Assembly (NCBI GenBank): GCA_029817715.1
Contig: JARUPY010000264.1
Location: 62,001-126,000, forward strand
Direction of reading: 5' to 3'
From: Melastoma dodecandrum
Taxonomy: Eukaryota > Streptophyta > Magnoliopsida > Myrtales > Melastomataceae
Length of the DNA stretch: 64,000 nucleotides
Shown here: in pieces, positions 44,650 to 56,869 of the stretch
Layout: every line of letters begins with the position of its first letter
Position numbering within the stretch: the stretch's first letter is position 1
Position numbers and translations under genes: made by a program
Notes under the pieces: generated by a model
Database searches by the model: none
What the model was told of the DNA's origin: nothing
The model's input: only the letters and a program-made list of their open reading frames with translations

Positions 44650-47600
44650 GAGGCAAGGTATACAACATGAGTTTCTGTCGGTCCTTCACACCAGTTACCA
44701 TGATTTCTTTCGCCTCGAAATCAAGGGCCTTGCCCCAATCCCTCTCATACGCCGCCTTTGCATGGTCATGGGTAGCACGTTCAGTCGCCTCGTTCGCACG
44801 AGCAAGGTCCGCATAGCAACTTGTAGCTCCTCCTTCCGCCTCAGAAGGGCAGCTTTCTTGCCAAAGAGCTCGGCTATCTGAGCAGAAGATGGATGCGGTT
44901 GCAATAGAGCAGTCTCCCTCTTCTTTTGCTTCGTTTTCAGCGTGAGAGCCTTGCGTTGCTCGTCCCACGAGTACCAGCAAGATCGCCAGAGGAGGGTAAT
45001 CAGGGTCGTCAGTTCTAACGTACCAGCATCAGCTCGCTCCAGCTCACTCACCACGGACATACATCAGCTCGCCAAAGTCACCCTTAGTAGCAATCTTACG
45101 CTCGAGGAGGACAATGGTAGAGGCGAACAAGGAATGCAGAGGCTTTCGCAAAGACACCTGAGTTAGGTGCAAAGTCAAAGAAAAAGAGAAACAAAGGTTT
45201 TCTCAAGTCACTCACCAAGGTCGCCAGCGCCTGTGAGCCTTGGGGAGCTTCCGTCGTCTCAACCAGGGGGCTCCTATCGCCTCACCTTCATGTGGTTCCC
45301 TCGCGTTGCCTGAGGGTAAGTTCGCTATTCACCTCGGGAAGGTCTCAATCGCCTGACCCTGGAAGACTCCCGTCGCTTCGCCTAGAAATGCCTGGGCGGC
45401 GGTGACATTGCTCCAAGAGGCCCCGGCCTCGAGGATCAAAGGAGGAGGTAGAGCATCACCCACCACTTCATTGGGAGGCTACTCCAACTTCGAATTGACT
45501 GGCTGGCGATGGCCACCTAGCAACGAGGAGAGGGTGATGTCATTCGGGACATCATCAATGTCCATGGGATCGGAAGCGGCGACACCTTGATAAAAGAAAA
45601 GTTCGTCAAATTCAAGGTTCCTATCAAAGAGTAAAATGTATGCCACAAACAGTACCTGGAACGTTAATCGATGGCGTTTGCTCGCCTGGACGATCAGAAG
45701 GGATACACGGCAACGCCGGAAGAACAAGTCCATGCGATGTTTTCCTCTTCACACTGGCTCCTTGTGACGATGTGCTAGCACGGGAGGACCTCGCCTTCTT
45801 AGCACCTGTTACGAACGAAAGGCCAGTCTATAACCCGGATACTGATTCAATAAAGATCGGGCTGACCCAACTTACCCGAAGGGAGTGCGCTACCACCCGA
45901 TGGCCGCTTCTTTGAAGAAGCTTCACCCGAAACAACAAGCACTGGAAGAGGGGACACCTTCTCCTCGTCAATCAACCATTTCAACTGAAAGGTACTCTCT
46001 AATTGCTTCCAGACTTCGTGCCAGGCCATGGAGAAAGATGCAGTTCGACCGCCCCAAAGTGTAGGCACAATCTCGGCCGAGCCAAGACATGGCTCCCGGG
46101 TTTGTTCAGCCACCCCCGACTCTATAGGAGACGAAGTACGCTTATCAAGAGGTTGGTTCTTGGACTCGAAGAACGGACAAATAAAGATTGGGCAAAACCC
46201 AACCGAGAACGCAAAGTTGAGGGTTGTACACCTCGAAAATCAGCCCTTCAGGATCTACACCCACCAATTCCCTAGTGCAGAAAGCCGAGAGGAAGCGCTT
46301 GACTGTCTCCAAGCGCGGCTTTTCCCATTCCTCGGGAAAAGGGTGCCAGGAGGCTACGGTTCCCGCACTGCTGCATCCGTTTGCCAAGGCCTGGATTCAA
46401 CCAACGGTGCTGGAGGAGCCCTGGTATAGAGATGAGCCCGTTGCGATGACTTCATCACGAGTGAGCATGGGATCTGGGTAACTGGTGAACCCAAGGAAGT
46501 AAAGAACGATCCATAAGTATAAGAGCCACAGAGGGTCATCCGTCGTACAGCTAGGGAAGTCGGCTGGCTTGGCAGTCGCTTGATAAATACTGCGATAAAG
46601 CAGGCACGGTAGAAAGGGAGCGAAGGCCACAGGCTTAAGCTTGTCCGCATTGGCAGCCTCAACGAGGCTGCCGGACACTCTGACCATGAGTTGACCAGGG
46701 CGTTTTTTCCGGTTACAAAAGATGAACTTGGACAGCCACTCTAAGTAGAACTGAAATTCCTCTCGAGGACCCCACTTATCATCCTCAAGATGACTCACAA
46801 CAACTTTGCTAACCCTTTCCGAAGGGTTGAACTTCAAGTCGCTGCGCCCGCTATCAAAACGAAGGGTGGCTCCAGACAGACTACAACCAGTCAAGAAGGC
46901 GATATCTTCCAACGTGACCGACATCGGTCCGTTTGGAAAATAGAAGCAATTGACAACCGGGTTCCAGAACGAGAGGAACCCGATAATCACAGAGAAGTTG
47001 GGTCCGACGAGGCAATGGAAAACTTCGATCAGCGTCTTGATCCCCATTACTTCCCACACATCGCTTTTCTTCTCCATCCACTTGGAAACCCAATCATAGA
47101 CGGCTCTATTCCGGGGAGAAGGAAAACAACGGAAGTCCGCTCGAGCTGATAAATCTCATCCTGATGGTTTGAATCAACGGCGGAGCACAGCAGGCAGCCT
47201 GCTAGTGTAAACGAATAAATCGGACGGGTTGGGACAAATGAACCAAGGGTTTGCTGGTCTAGAATATCGGTACCAAAGTCTGATTGTGTCGTATGGCAAG
47301 GGAGAACACAAGATTTGAAGGATTTGCTGAAGGCATGTTGGAACTTAACAGCGTCACCGTCCAGAAAGACCAGAGGTTCAAAGGACGACGAGGATGAACT
47401 ATCAGAGGCAATGAGGATCGCAAGAGCGAGGGTTTCTGAGAGTCCTAAAAGATAAGAAAGAGAAGGTTTTCTGAGTGCGTGAGCGGAAAAAACACGACCC
47501 CCAAGGGGTTTATAACCCCAGAAACCGACAAAGTATAAGGCTGAAAGGATGCGTCGCTTCGCGACCAAGATCCAACAAAACGTCGCCACGATTATGAAAC

Positions 47601-47712
47601 AGACGACATTTAAAGTATCGCTTCGCCAGGAAACTGATGACGATTCAATTGTCATAAGTAGATAAGGGAAAAGGTTCATAATAAATAGACATTTATTCTC
47701 ATTCAAATTCAA
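44650..47712 (-). pseudogene. antisense gene with plant mobile domain (PMD) and coiled-coil tail
   Basis: On the minus strand a frame (47077-46397) holds KKSDVWEVMGIKTLIEVF, GFLSFWNPVVNCFYFPNG and GPMSVTLEDIAFLTGCSLSG. This is the core of the plant mobile domain (aminotransferase-like domain of MAIN/MAIL1). WGPREEFQFYLEWLSKFIF and a region ending in PLWLLYLWIVLYFLGF follow. Upstream (47712-47090, another frame) is a Ser-rich block, SSSSSFEPLVFLDGDAVKF. Downstream, shifted frames give PFPEEWEKPRLETVKRFL, SDPMDIDDVPNDITLSSLLG and finally an Ala/Glu/Arg-rich coiled-coil-like part (AQIAELFGKKAALLRRKEEL, then ADLARANEATERATHDHAKA) down to about 44650. At least four frame changes make it a pseudogene. 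It lies wholly inside the retrotransposon, opposite to pol, so it is an element-borne gene. Function in the element is unknown; PMD proteins of plants act in gene and transposon silencing. Confidence 0.75.
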
Positions 47713-48588
47713 ACGTTACATGGGTTTGTTTGATAGTAAGTGTACACGAAACAAAAAAATAATAATCCAGTAGATGACGTTTCCGCTCGTCAAGAAATGC
47801 TCTATTGAAAGGATTGCAAGCGTTCTATAAGGGTTTATCCACAGAACCCAACACACCCAGTTCCTCCCTCAGATTAAGGAGATCCATAATTTCAAAGAGA
47901 AATCCCCTCCCAACGGTAGAAGCGTCTGGAAACCCTGATTTTGAGGATGCCAGACGGGACCTCACGCGATGCCATGGAGTTAAAAGCTTGATAACTGGTC
48001 GGATCTCCCAGGGACCGTGAGGTTGGCAAATTGGGTGATAGAACAATGATTTCTACCTCAACAGCCCCCGGCAAACCAGCCTGTTGGATAGCCAGGGAGG
48101 GTCAGTTTCGTGAGTTACCAACCAGACAACATCCGCGACACAGTGACGAGGGCTTGTGCAGGTTCTCTTCCCTTCCAGAAGGAGGAAAGTCGAGGAGTTG
48201 GAGACAATCCTCATAAGGTGATGGGTATAGGCTCCCAAACAAGCTAAGGTGATAGGCATAGGCTCCGGATGGAATACAAAAAGAAAGATAGGAATTTCAT
48301 GGCTTGGCTATTTTCAAGAAGCAGTGGTTTGTGAATCGGAAGACGATCCAAACACTGTTATTTATAGCGAAGTTGTGAGGGGTAAAAAACTTTGACATGA
48401 GATATTATGACAGAGATTTCGGGGATCGCAATAGTTGTCCTGGAAATCTCAACCGTTACGATTCAGGGATACCGATGGTCAAGGGTCATTATTCGCCTGC
48501 ACACGTTACCTAGAGCTGCAGGGGAATGATTACTTGGTTTTTTTCAAGGCGAGACAAATTACTCAGTCTGCCTTAAGGTGGGCTTATA

Positions 48589-49302
48589 TGTTTAGAAACA
48601 GAAATTCTGGACCACAAATCTCAGTCCAATCTGTGGATCGACAGACCAGAACACAGGCTCAAGGAAGGAAAATCCAGGAAGGAGGTGATCGCGGATACAC
48701 ACCAGGCGATGGCTTACTGGGCGAAGGGATCACCAAGTGACAGGATTACCAGGCAATGGGCGATAGCAGGTCAGTGAAGCGACAAGCGACAGTCAGACTG
48801 GTCGGCGAAGGCCAATGGGCGACACAGTCGATCAGTCAGTTGTTAAGGAAGACTCTAGAGGATCTCGGGATCCGGAATGAGATTGTTGCCAAGTTTGCTC
48901 ATATGGAAAGGAGATATTCCATAGAGACTGGCAGCAAAGGAAGCTTAATATATGTGCAATATTACATTACCCTATATACGTAGGTCTAGCTTAGTATAAA
49001 TAGTTGTTCTTAGGCATTGTACATACACACCTCTCTACAGACGGTCATATATTGTCAATTTATCTTTCCAGCGTTCAAGCTCTCTTTGTGCTCCTGCGTT
49101 CCTACTCACTTTCGAAGGTATTGTTGATGGCATCCGTAAGTGATTCCGCTTAAGACTGTCAATCGGCTGTCTTCCTTTTTTTCTTTCATTTCACACGGCG
49201 ACCACACATTCAACAAATCATCCGGACACCAGTTTTCCATAGTGCCAGAGATCTCCAACGTGTTTGGATCCGACTTGTCTGTGTTCACTTTCGGAACGAA
49301 CA
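48589..49302 (+). repeat. 3' LTR (714 bp) of the 12.5-kb element
   Basis: Starts TGTTTAGAAACAG after an AAGGTGGGCTTATA purine-rich tract and ends GGAACGAACA, followed by ATGCG. The same TATA-like TAGTATAAATAG is present near 48993. Divergence from the 5' LTR is easily visible, so the insertion is old. Confidence 0.88.
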
Positions 49303-49307
49303 ATGCG

Positions 49308-51800
49308 TTTGTATACAAATTTCTACCATCATCCTTTCTTTAGGAAGCTATATCAGTGTCGGGACTTCAAATATAACCACGAGGTTATGCATTAAGATAT
49401 TGAGGGTTTAGAGGAGGTAATAATGAGAAAGATAAAGAGACAGACAGACATTACATCCCTGTCATAAATCGAATATGAGAGTGTGGGGGATTGATTCTCT
49501 GATCCGTAATAACCGGGGGAAGGAATCACGTTAATTTTTCAGAGCACTAAATTAATTTGATACACGTATTTGTAATATCAAAGCAGAGGTATTTGTTGGA
49601 CACTGCCAGGAGTTGACTTTACAGGCTGTTAGGTTTCCGTTATATATACATGTACATGTATATTATAATATCTGTCATCCATAAGCAAGCAAGCTCTCTA
49701 TGCTTCCTTTTGTTTTAATTGTTTTCACATGTGCCGGCAGCCTACATCTCAAACGTTATGCCTTAACACGGCTAATCATCATCCATTATTTTTCCTTTCC
49801 CTCGGGTTGCTCGTGTGTGTTTGGAAAAGGCCCTTTCCCCCCCCCCCTCCTTTTCCTTTGGCTGATATTATCAACTGTAACTTCAGCAGTTGGTTCCGGG
49901 AACTATGTGAATCTATTAATTTTAGACGCACGATCGAAGAATTATGTCCGTACCTTCATTCCTGGGGACGTTGTCATGCCAACTCTAAAGTTATTTCTCT
50001 CGCCATCACGGCCAAGTCTTTCATATCCATCGGGTACTCGTGCTCCTATAGGATCGATCATATGTCATGCGTGTACTCCCGTTTCGAATCATTCCTTGCT
50101 GATCTAAACTACTGGGGATTTGGGAATGCATTTGATAGAACAAAATACACGACAATAGAAAAATCACCTAGTTGTGAATTTAATATCTCTTACCCCATCT
50201 GCCAAGTAGGAAGCATGCTTAACCATGTGACACTCTGTTGACCAAGTTTACAATTATTATTATGACTAACCCCAACACCCTACAAATCATAATATAGGTC
50301 TTGAATCGGGAATCCATGTCTTGGATTAGGAATAAGAAAGAGAGATCGATACAATCAATATACACACGCATCGAAACTCTTATTAAAACTAGTATCTACT
50401 CACTCACTCCCTGTCGACAATCCTGAACTGTAGTCCAACTTCCCCCACATATTAGTGGGGATTGAATTGTAAGTAGATGACTGGGGAAGTAGAAGACGGG
50501 GGATTTTGACTTTTGTCTCTCCCATTCCGACTAGACAATGAGATGGATAGACCGCAACATCCGGGGACAAAAATATACGCAGTAAAGATTTCTATGAAAT
50601 AAATGCTATGCAAATGCAAGTGAACTGGAAGGGGGGGGGGGGGGGGGGGGGGGGGTGTGTCCGTAATTTCTTCCGGTGTAATAAATTAGGGAGGAATGTC
50701 CTGCCCCGATTAACTGCAAGCCTGCCCTGCCTGTAAACAACTAACAAATGGAAAAATAGAGGAAGGCTTCCCTCCCTCAGTCGCCTCTGTCCATCTTTTC
50801 CGTGATTCTCGACGTTGATTCGTTCTCTCTCTCTCGCCCAAAAAATTTCCCACAGAAAAAAAGAAATTTTTTTTTTTATTTTGTTGCCGCCTCTTACATA
50901 ATTAGAAATCAATCCACCAGAACTTACTATGCCTTCATTCATTACGTTGATAATGTCAATACCAGACACTTCGTTGTGGTTTTTCTTATTAAGGAAATGT
51001 TTGCGATTCTCTTTTTATGTTTTCTTTTTCAGAGTTATTCTAAAAATAAGTAAATGGGCAAGTTGGTATTCTGTTGAATTACCATGTTGTTGTTGTTTTT
51101 GTTATTTATTTTCTGTGGGCTTTTTATGTTTTATCAACGGAGTCCCCGGGCGCATAATTGGGTCAATGCTCAACATAAATGCATTGCATACTTTGCAATG
51201 ATGCATGGAAAAAAGGGGTCCCTCTTTTAAAATAAATGAGTCACAGCCCATCAGAGGAGTCTTTAGGGTTGTGTGACATATTATTATACTCAAAAGCGAC
51301 ACTTTTCATTTCGATCATGATCATGATCATGTTAGTGTTACGTGTGCTTCGGATAAGCCAAAATGCGGACTCTAAAATGACATGAAGCATATAAAATGTG
51401 TAATTATAGATTAAAAAAAAACAGGAAATATTAAAGATATAGTAATTAATAGAGTTGGTTGGGAGCTTTCCGGTCCCCGGCTATGTCAAAATGTAAATAG
51501 GTTTTACATTTTTTTTATATATATTTAACATGTAATTCTTCCGAGAAAATTCCCACTATCTCTCCACCCTCTCCTTGTCTAGAAGGAATTAATCTTCTTT
51601 TTAGTCTTTCCTCACCCTCTGATGTAAAAGCAAGGAAAGTTCAATACTTCATCCCTTTGAAACTCCCCCCCTGAACACACCCCCGAAACAAGCGGTCTTC
51701 GGATCACTTGTTGTCTCCCTTGTGGATCGATTCCATCTATCGATTCCGCTGATCCTTCCCACCTCTCTTAGTTGGAGAGGTCCATGAAGAATCAGAAGGG
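49308..51800. other. no gene; G25 homopolymer and upstream flank of the GARP gene
   Basis: Open frames, the longest being 49729-50241 (+), have no domain. A run of 25 G occupies 50631-50655. A TATATATA stretch near 51517-51524, about 280 bp upstream of the next ATG, could be the core promoter of the GARP gene. The region just before 51801 is a pyrimidine-rich leader. Confidence 0.5.
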
Positions 51801-53621
51801 ATGAGGGCAGGGGACATGGAGAGCGCAAGCTGCACGGAAGATGAGGTCATGGGCATTATCCCTTCATCGGAAAGGGAGGATGATGGTGACGAGGGTGAGG
51901 AGGTGGATCAGGAGAGGTACGGGAGCAATAATAATAACGGGAGGAACTCGAGCAACAGTACTGTTGAAGAGAGTGAGAAGAAGCCGGGAAATTGCGTCGG
52001 ATCTGTCCGGAAGTATGTCCGGTCGAAGATGCTGAGGCTGAGGTGGACTCCGGATCTCCATCTTTGCTTCGTTCATGCTGTAGAAAGACTAGGAGGACAT
52101 GAGAGTAAGAATCTCCTAAAGAATCTTGTAAATTCTTTTCCTTTTTGTTTGGATGATACTGATTTTTCCCTATGAAGAAAGTCTACAAAAGAATTCGGAT
52201 GACCATTTTTGAAGGTTGTTAATTAGGGGTGCGAAAGCATAATTATTTGTAGACATACTAATTCGCCGATCATCATTCTCCTGGTTGATGCAGGAGCCAC
52301 GCCAAAGTTAGTTCTTCAGATGATGAATGTCAAAGGTCTCAGCATCGCACATGTGAAAAGCCATCTTCAGGTTAGCTTCAGCTTCCTACCATTGGTCTTT
52401 CGAGAATCCAAGATTTTTCGACTGTCCTACTAGTTATTTATGGTATCGACTCTCCTTTGGTTGGATTCTCAGATGTATCGGAGCAAGAAGATCGACGATC
52501 CTCCTCAAGGTAAAGCCTCCGAAGGTCTGTGATGATTCCAATATTAGGTTTTCCGATTATTTTGTTAGAGGTCGATAATAGCAAGAAATGATGAAGAACT
52601 TCCTTTCGGATTTATGTTTCTTGTGTGCAGTTCTGAAGGAGCACGGACTTTTCGCCGATCCTAACGACCATTGTGTTTACAACCTCAGTCATCTCCCCAT
52701 GCTACAATCTCTTAACCAAAGAGCGTCCCCAAGGTAATAGCGAAATTAACTTCCACACAAAGTATTAGACATGAAGTTTCATCACTTAGATGTTGCCGGG
52801 GGATCTCAAATCCATTGAACGAATGATATTAGTTTCTCGTGCAGAGGTCACACATATAGTACATGATTATATGGACAACATTGTTGATTTTTCCTTCTTT
52901 TTTTTTAAATTGAAGACATGCTGATGGATCTTGGCAGCCTGTGCATGCTGTCGCTCGAGATTGGCAAGCAAACAACCCTAGTTATGTTGGATATGATGAC
53001 TTGGCCTTGGAGAAGTACCACTGGATTGGCAATTTTTTAACTTCAATGAAGGGTGATAATATGTCGGGGGGCAGCATCTTATCTGCACTACACAAATTCG
53101 ACACCAAATCGGGAAAACAATCATTTACTCTAGAGAGACGCAGGCCGGTGCATTTCCCTTACCTAGGTCATTTTGGGAATCGAAATCTAAACCACAACCA
53201 AGCAAGGTTGATGGGAACAAGATCCACGGGGTCTCCCTTCTCATTGCTGGACAGTAGATCCAGCGATCCTGCCAATCTTTTATTTAATGTCAACAACGAC
53301 AACGTTGAAGAGGAATCTCAGCTCCCCCTAACAGAACACGTTTCTAGTTTGCTTTTGCATTCGGATCAAGGGCTAGACCTGGACTTATCGTTGCAAGTGA
53401 AAACCAGCAGGAGGCATAAACACTTTGCCCCCCACGGAGTCACGGACAAGGAGGAAGAAGAGAAAAATGCCAGTAGTAGCTTGTGCCTGTCCTTGTCTTC
53501 CCCGGCTTTCTCCAAGAAAAGGAAGTTGAGGGACACCAGTGATGGAGCGATCACAGCTCGTGATAAGAATGACCCGGCGGAGATGTTGAGGATGGGGAGT
53601 ACTCTGGATCTTACTTTGTGA
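51801..53621 (+). CDS. GARP/G2-like MYB-related transcriptional repressor with EAR motifs
   Basis: Five exons, 51801-52104, 52294-52370, 52473-52509, 52631-52733 and 52916-53621, all with GT-AG introns, join to 408 residues. Residues about 75-132 are the GARP B-motif: LRLRWTPDLHLCFVHAVERL, GG, ATPKLVLQMM, then GLSIAHVKSHLQMYRSKK. This single MYB-like DNA-binding domain with the SHLQMYR end is typical of the family around At2g40260/At1g14600. An acidic Asp/Glu stretch and an Asn-run precede it. The C-terminal half has three EAR-type repression motifs: LDLDLSL (about 327-333), LCLSLS (about 363-368) and LDLTL at the very end. KKRKLR at about 374-379 is a likely nuclear signal. It therefore probably recruits TOPLESS-type co-repressors (established for EAR motifs). 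The ATG at 51801 is preceded by another start-like context, and upstream frames are closed. Confidence 0.92.
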
Positions 53622-54694
53622 GCTAGCAAACGCATAGCGAGGGATTCTGAGGAAGAGATGTGGAGGGCACGTACTCGATGCAGAAACGTAGTCCTTCTGC
53701 TAGTCGGATCGTGGTTGTGTGTTGGGAATGCAAAATTAGGTGGGTGTTGGGGTGTGTGCTTTCGGACAAGGGGAGGGGGGTGGTTCCGAAGTCAAGAGTT
53801 GAGAGTGGATATTTCAATAGAACTCATGGAAGTCAGTCGTTTGGGTATATTGTAATTTTTATTACAGACACTAAGCAGGAGACTGACAGACAAAAAAACA
53901 GATCTGACTATATAACTCTAAATCGGATTTCCAAAACTTAACCCCTAGTCTAAATTCACGAATAAATTCAGACGTGTGCACAAGTGAAAAGAATGACCCA
54001 AAAGAATCTCGGACGCGTCTAAAGATTGCTGCTAGTTCAAATCAAGGCCGACAGAAATCGTTGATTTTATATATTCTTAGCCCAAATCATTTCAAAGGAA
54101 GCCCAAGCCCCATACTATGGACTCGTGCCTTCAAATCCATTAACTAAATGGCCAAAATTCATTTAGAAGTTCATTCCTTTTAATTATGTAGTTTGAATTT
54201 TTTTTAGTGAATTAAGATAATATTTCATTTCGTTTCGTTTTAAAAACCCATTATATATGGGCCTGTGCCTTCAAATATTATGCTAAAATGGGGAAAGGCC
54301 ACTTAAATAAAAAACCCATTTCCATAATTAATTAAGGAAAATGAATTAAATTTTATAACTAACCCAATACCTTATCGTCATCAGACATGATCATCATTTA
54401 TCCACTAGGTTTCCTTCCAAAAAGTTTATTAGCATTTTTAAATTTCATTAGATTATATTTTAACTCTAATTTTATTTCTAACTAATTAATCCCCTAAGAA
54501 ACTCCGAGCTGAATCATATATTGGATTCATATATCTCCCGCGCGCAAAACAAATACTATCATTTGAGCCGTGGCTCGTGAATGGTTTGAATAAAAATTTG
54601 CATGCTCGAGCTTAAGCTTTTCTCGAGCCGTTCACGAGGAATTAGTCACGATTGCAGCAGATTCCTGGATGATGAGGGACGATCTTGCATAATT
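53622..54694. other. 3' flank of the GARP gene; no gene
   Basis: The first 300 bp are likely 3' untranslated region. The remainder is A/T-rich with a repeated phrase, GGGCCTGTGCCTTCAAAT-like, near 54120 and 54260. Nothing coding is seen. Confidence 0.5.
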
Positions 54695-55357
54695 ATTTGC
54701 GAGCGAAACACGTCGCGATATATCGGGGACTCAAGTGTTGAACGAAAAAGTGATCGTCAATAAAGTAAACGAACAAAACAATAGTAAAGAATCTCACTAG
54801 GTGTAAAGGAAAGAACTTACAACCATTGCACAACACTTAAAACGATTACGAATAGTCAAGTTGAAAATCAAGCAGCCCTTCGGGATCATAGAATGATTGT
54901 CTATATTTCTTATTACAAGCCAGAAGTAACTATTTATAGAATCCTAAAACAAAACATGCTGCAATTGGAATAAACCGTTTCATCTAATCCATTTGCAATC
55001 GTCGCTTCATCCTTTGTTGTCGTGAACGTTGCTTCAGCCGTCATCGTCGACGCTGCTTCAGCCTTCATCGACGCTGCTTCAGCCTTCACTGTCGACGGTA
55101 CTTCTTCTACGCCGGCCGTCGATGGTGCTGCTTCTCCGCCAGCCGTCGATGGAGCTGCTTTTATGTCAGTCGTCGAAGGAGCTACTTCTACGCCAGCCGT
55201 CGATGCTACTACTTCTATGCCAGCCGTCCAGGATGTTCATCGATGAACCATGGAGTTCTTCATCATTGATGGCGTTTCTCTCTAAGGTTGCCGTTACACA
55301 TGGTCTCATCGATGTTAGGCTCGACCTTGCCCAAAATGTCGTTTTACCTTGTAAACA
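54695..55357 (-). repeat. LTR A (downstream LTR, about 663 bp)
   Basis: Starts TGTTTACAAGG at 55357 after the purine tract. The 3' end on the minus strand is eroded to CGCAAATA. It carries about five to six minisatellite units at 55080-55232. Confidence 0.8.
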
Positions 55358-55474
55358 TTTTGCCCCCTTCCAAACCAAAGATAAGCTATATTTGGCGGTC
55401 CATAACCACAACCTTTCAAGGAGAGAGCCTCGGCATTAGAAGGCGGCCCCACCCTTGGGGCGAGGGTAGTCACC

Positions 55475-56105
55475 GTCGCTCCTTCGATGTGGTGAAGAGG
55501 CTGGTCGACTTAGTCGAGTCGATGTTACAATTAACCATCAAGTTGAGATCAGTGTCAATCGTGGGGTGACCTTCGACATTTGAGGACATCTTCTCCCGAG
55601 GGGCGAGGGCACCCCTCTTGGCCCCTTCGACTTGGCGATGTGAAAGCTCGTCGATGGTGCCATGGTCGACGTCTCGATCAGCCATCAAGGGGTAATCGGG
55701 TTCGATAAGTGGGTAACATTCAACCCCAAAGAGCTAACCCTCATAGGGGGCGAGGGCAGCCCCCTCTACATCGACGCCCTTTCGAAGCGAGGGAAATTCC
55801 CTTTGCATCCACACTCCTTCAGACAGAGGACGTTTCATTGGATCATCCTCAAAGGTTATCTATTCGTTTTCTGTAAGAACATGAGTCGGATTGAGAATCA
55901 AGAAACGAAAAGTTTCAATTTTCCGACACATATTTGGTAATCGCTCCGTTATACTATGAAGGGCATTTCTTATAGATATTCGTGCATCCGACACCCGGAG
56001 ACCAATTTTTAAAGCCTCATCTGAAAGTTCATCAGGCAATCGAAGAAACCCTTCGTCGTAGAAGGGGTCATCGTCCCATTCATCGCACCAAAAACGTGTT
56101 GACAT
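55475..56105 (-). pseudogene. internal ORF, copy 1, of the triple-LTR element
   Basis: This copy keeps the start: MSTRFWCDEWDDDPFYDEGF, then SDEALKIGLRVSDARISIRN and FRFLILNPTHVLTENE, where a stop at 55860 breaks it. The continuation aligns with copy 2 through VEGAKRGALAPRE to a stop near 55490. The N-terminus is strongly acidic and aromatic. No known domain is seen. Confidence 0.55.
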
Positions 56106-56159
56106 TTCGCATATTCATATGAAACTCGTTTCTGATTCCCATTGTGGTCGTCAAAAATG

Positions 56160-56734
56160 TGCTTGCGGGCGAAACACATCGCAACATATCGAGGACTCAA
56201 GTGCCGAACGAAAAAGTGGTCCCCAATAAAGTAAACGAACAAAAGAATAATAAAGAATCTCACAAAGTGTAAAGGAAAGAACTTACAGCCATTGCACAAT
56301 ACTTAAAACGATTACGGATAATCAAGTTGACAATCAAGCAGCCCTTCGGGGTCATAGAATGATTGTCTGTGTGTCTTATTACAAGCAAGAAGTAACTATT
56401 TATAGTAATCCTAAAACAAAACGTGCTGCAATTGGAATCAACCGTTTCTTCCATGCATTTGCAATCGTCGTTTCATCCGTTATTGTCATGAACACTGCTT
56501 CAGCCCTCATCATAGACGCTGCTCCAGCATTCATCGGCGCTGCTTCAGCCTTCACGGTCGACGGTGCTGCTTCTACGCCAGCCGTCGACGGTGCTGCTTC
56601 TACGCCAGCCCGTCCATCGACGGACTATAGAGTTTTTCATCATTGATGGCGTTTCTCTCTAGGGTTGCCGTTCAACATGGTCTCATCGATGTTAGGCTCG
56701 ACCTTGCCAAAAATGTCGTTTTACCTTGTAAACA
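56160..56734 (-). repeat. LTR B (middle, shared LTR, about 575 bp)
   Basis: Shorter than the other copies, mainly because the 27-bp minisatellite (56560-56610) has only about two units. The TATA box is also changed: the plus strand reads CTATTTATAGTAATCC. Confidence 0.8.
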
Positions 56735-56869
56735 TTTTGGCCTATTCCAAAACCGAAGATAAGCTATGTTTGGCGGTCCATAACAACAACCTTTCAAGGA
56801 GAGAGCCTCGGCATTAGAGGGTGGCGCCACCCATGGGGCGAGGGTAGTCACCGTCCCTCCTTCGACATG

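Larger units (their letters stand above)
36797..49302 (+). mobile_element. 12.5-kb Tat-like Ty3/gypsy retrotransposon with antisense PMD gene, inactive
   Basis: LTRs at 36797-37517 and 48589-49302 start TGTTTAG and end AACA. The flanking bases are ATGGG (36792-36796) and ATGCG (49303-49307), a duplication with one mismatch. The internal order is gag, protease, reverse transcriptase, RNase H, second RNase H and integrase on the plus strand. Then come about 4 kb holding a decayed antisense gene with a plant mobile domain. The dual RNase H places it in the Tat lineage. It is much more decayed than the element at 19035: several frames, many stops, and lost catalytic residues in protease, reverse transcriptase and integrase. 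Confidence 0.92.

Noticed and set aside
46790..47149. Plus-strand frame of 119 codons over the PMD region
   Set aside because: Shadow of the minus-strand PMD frame; no domain in this direction.
49729..50241. 170-codon plus-strand frame
   Set aside because: No domain, low-complexity start, and no promoter or splice support.
55022..55246. Open frame with repeated Ala/Val/Asp units
   Set aside because: It is a translation of the 27-bp minisatellite in an LTR, antisense to the element; the matching minus-strand frame at 57829-58131 is equally an artefact.
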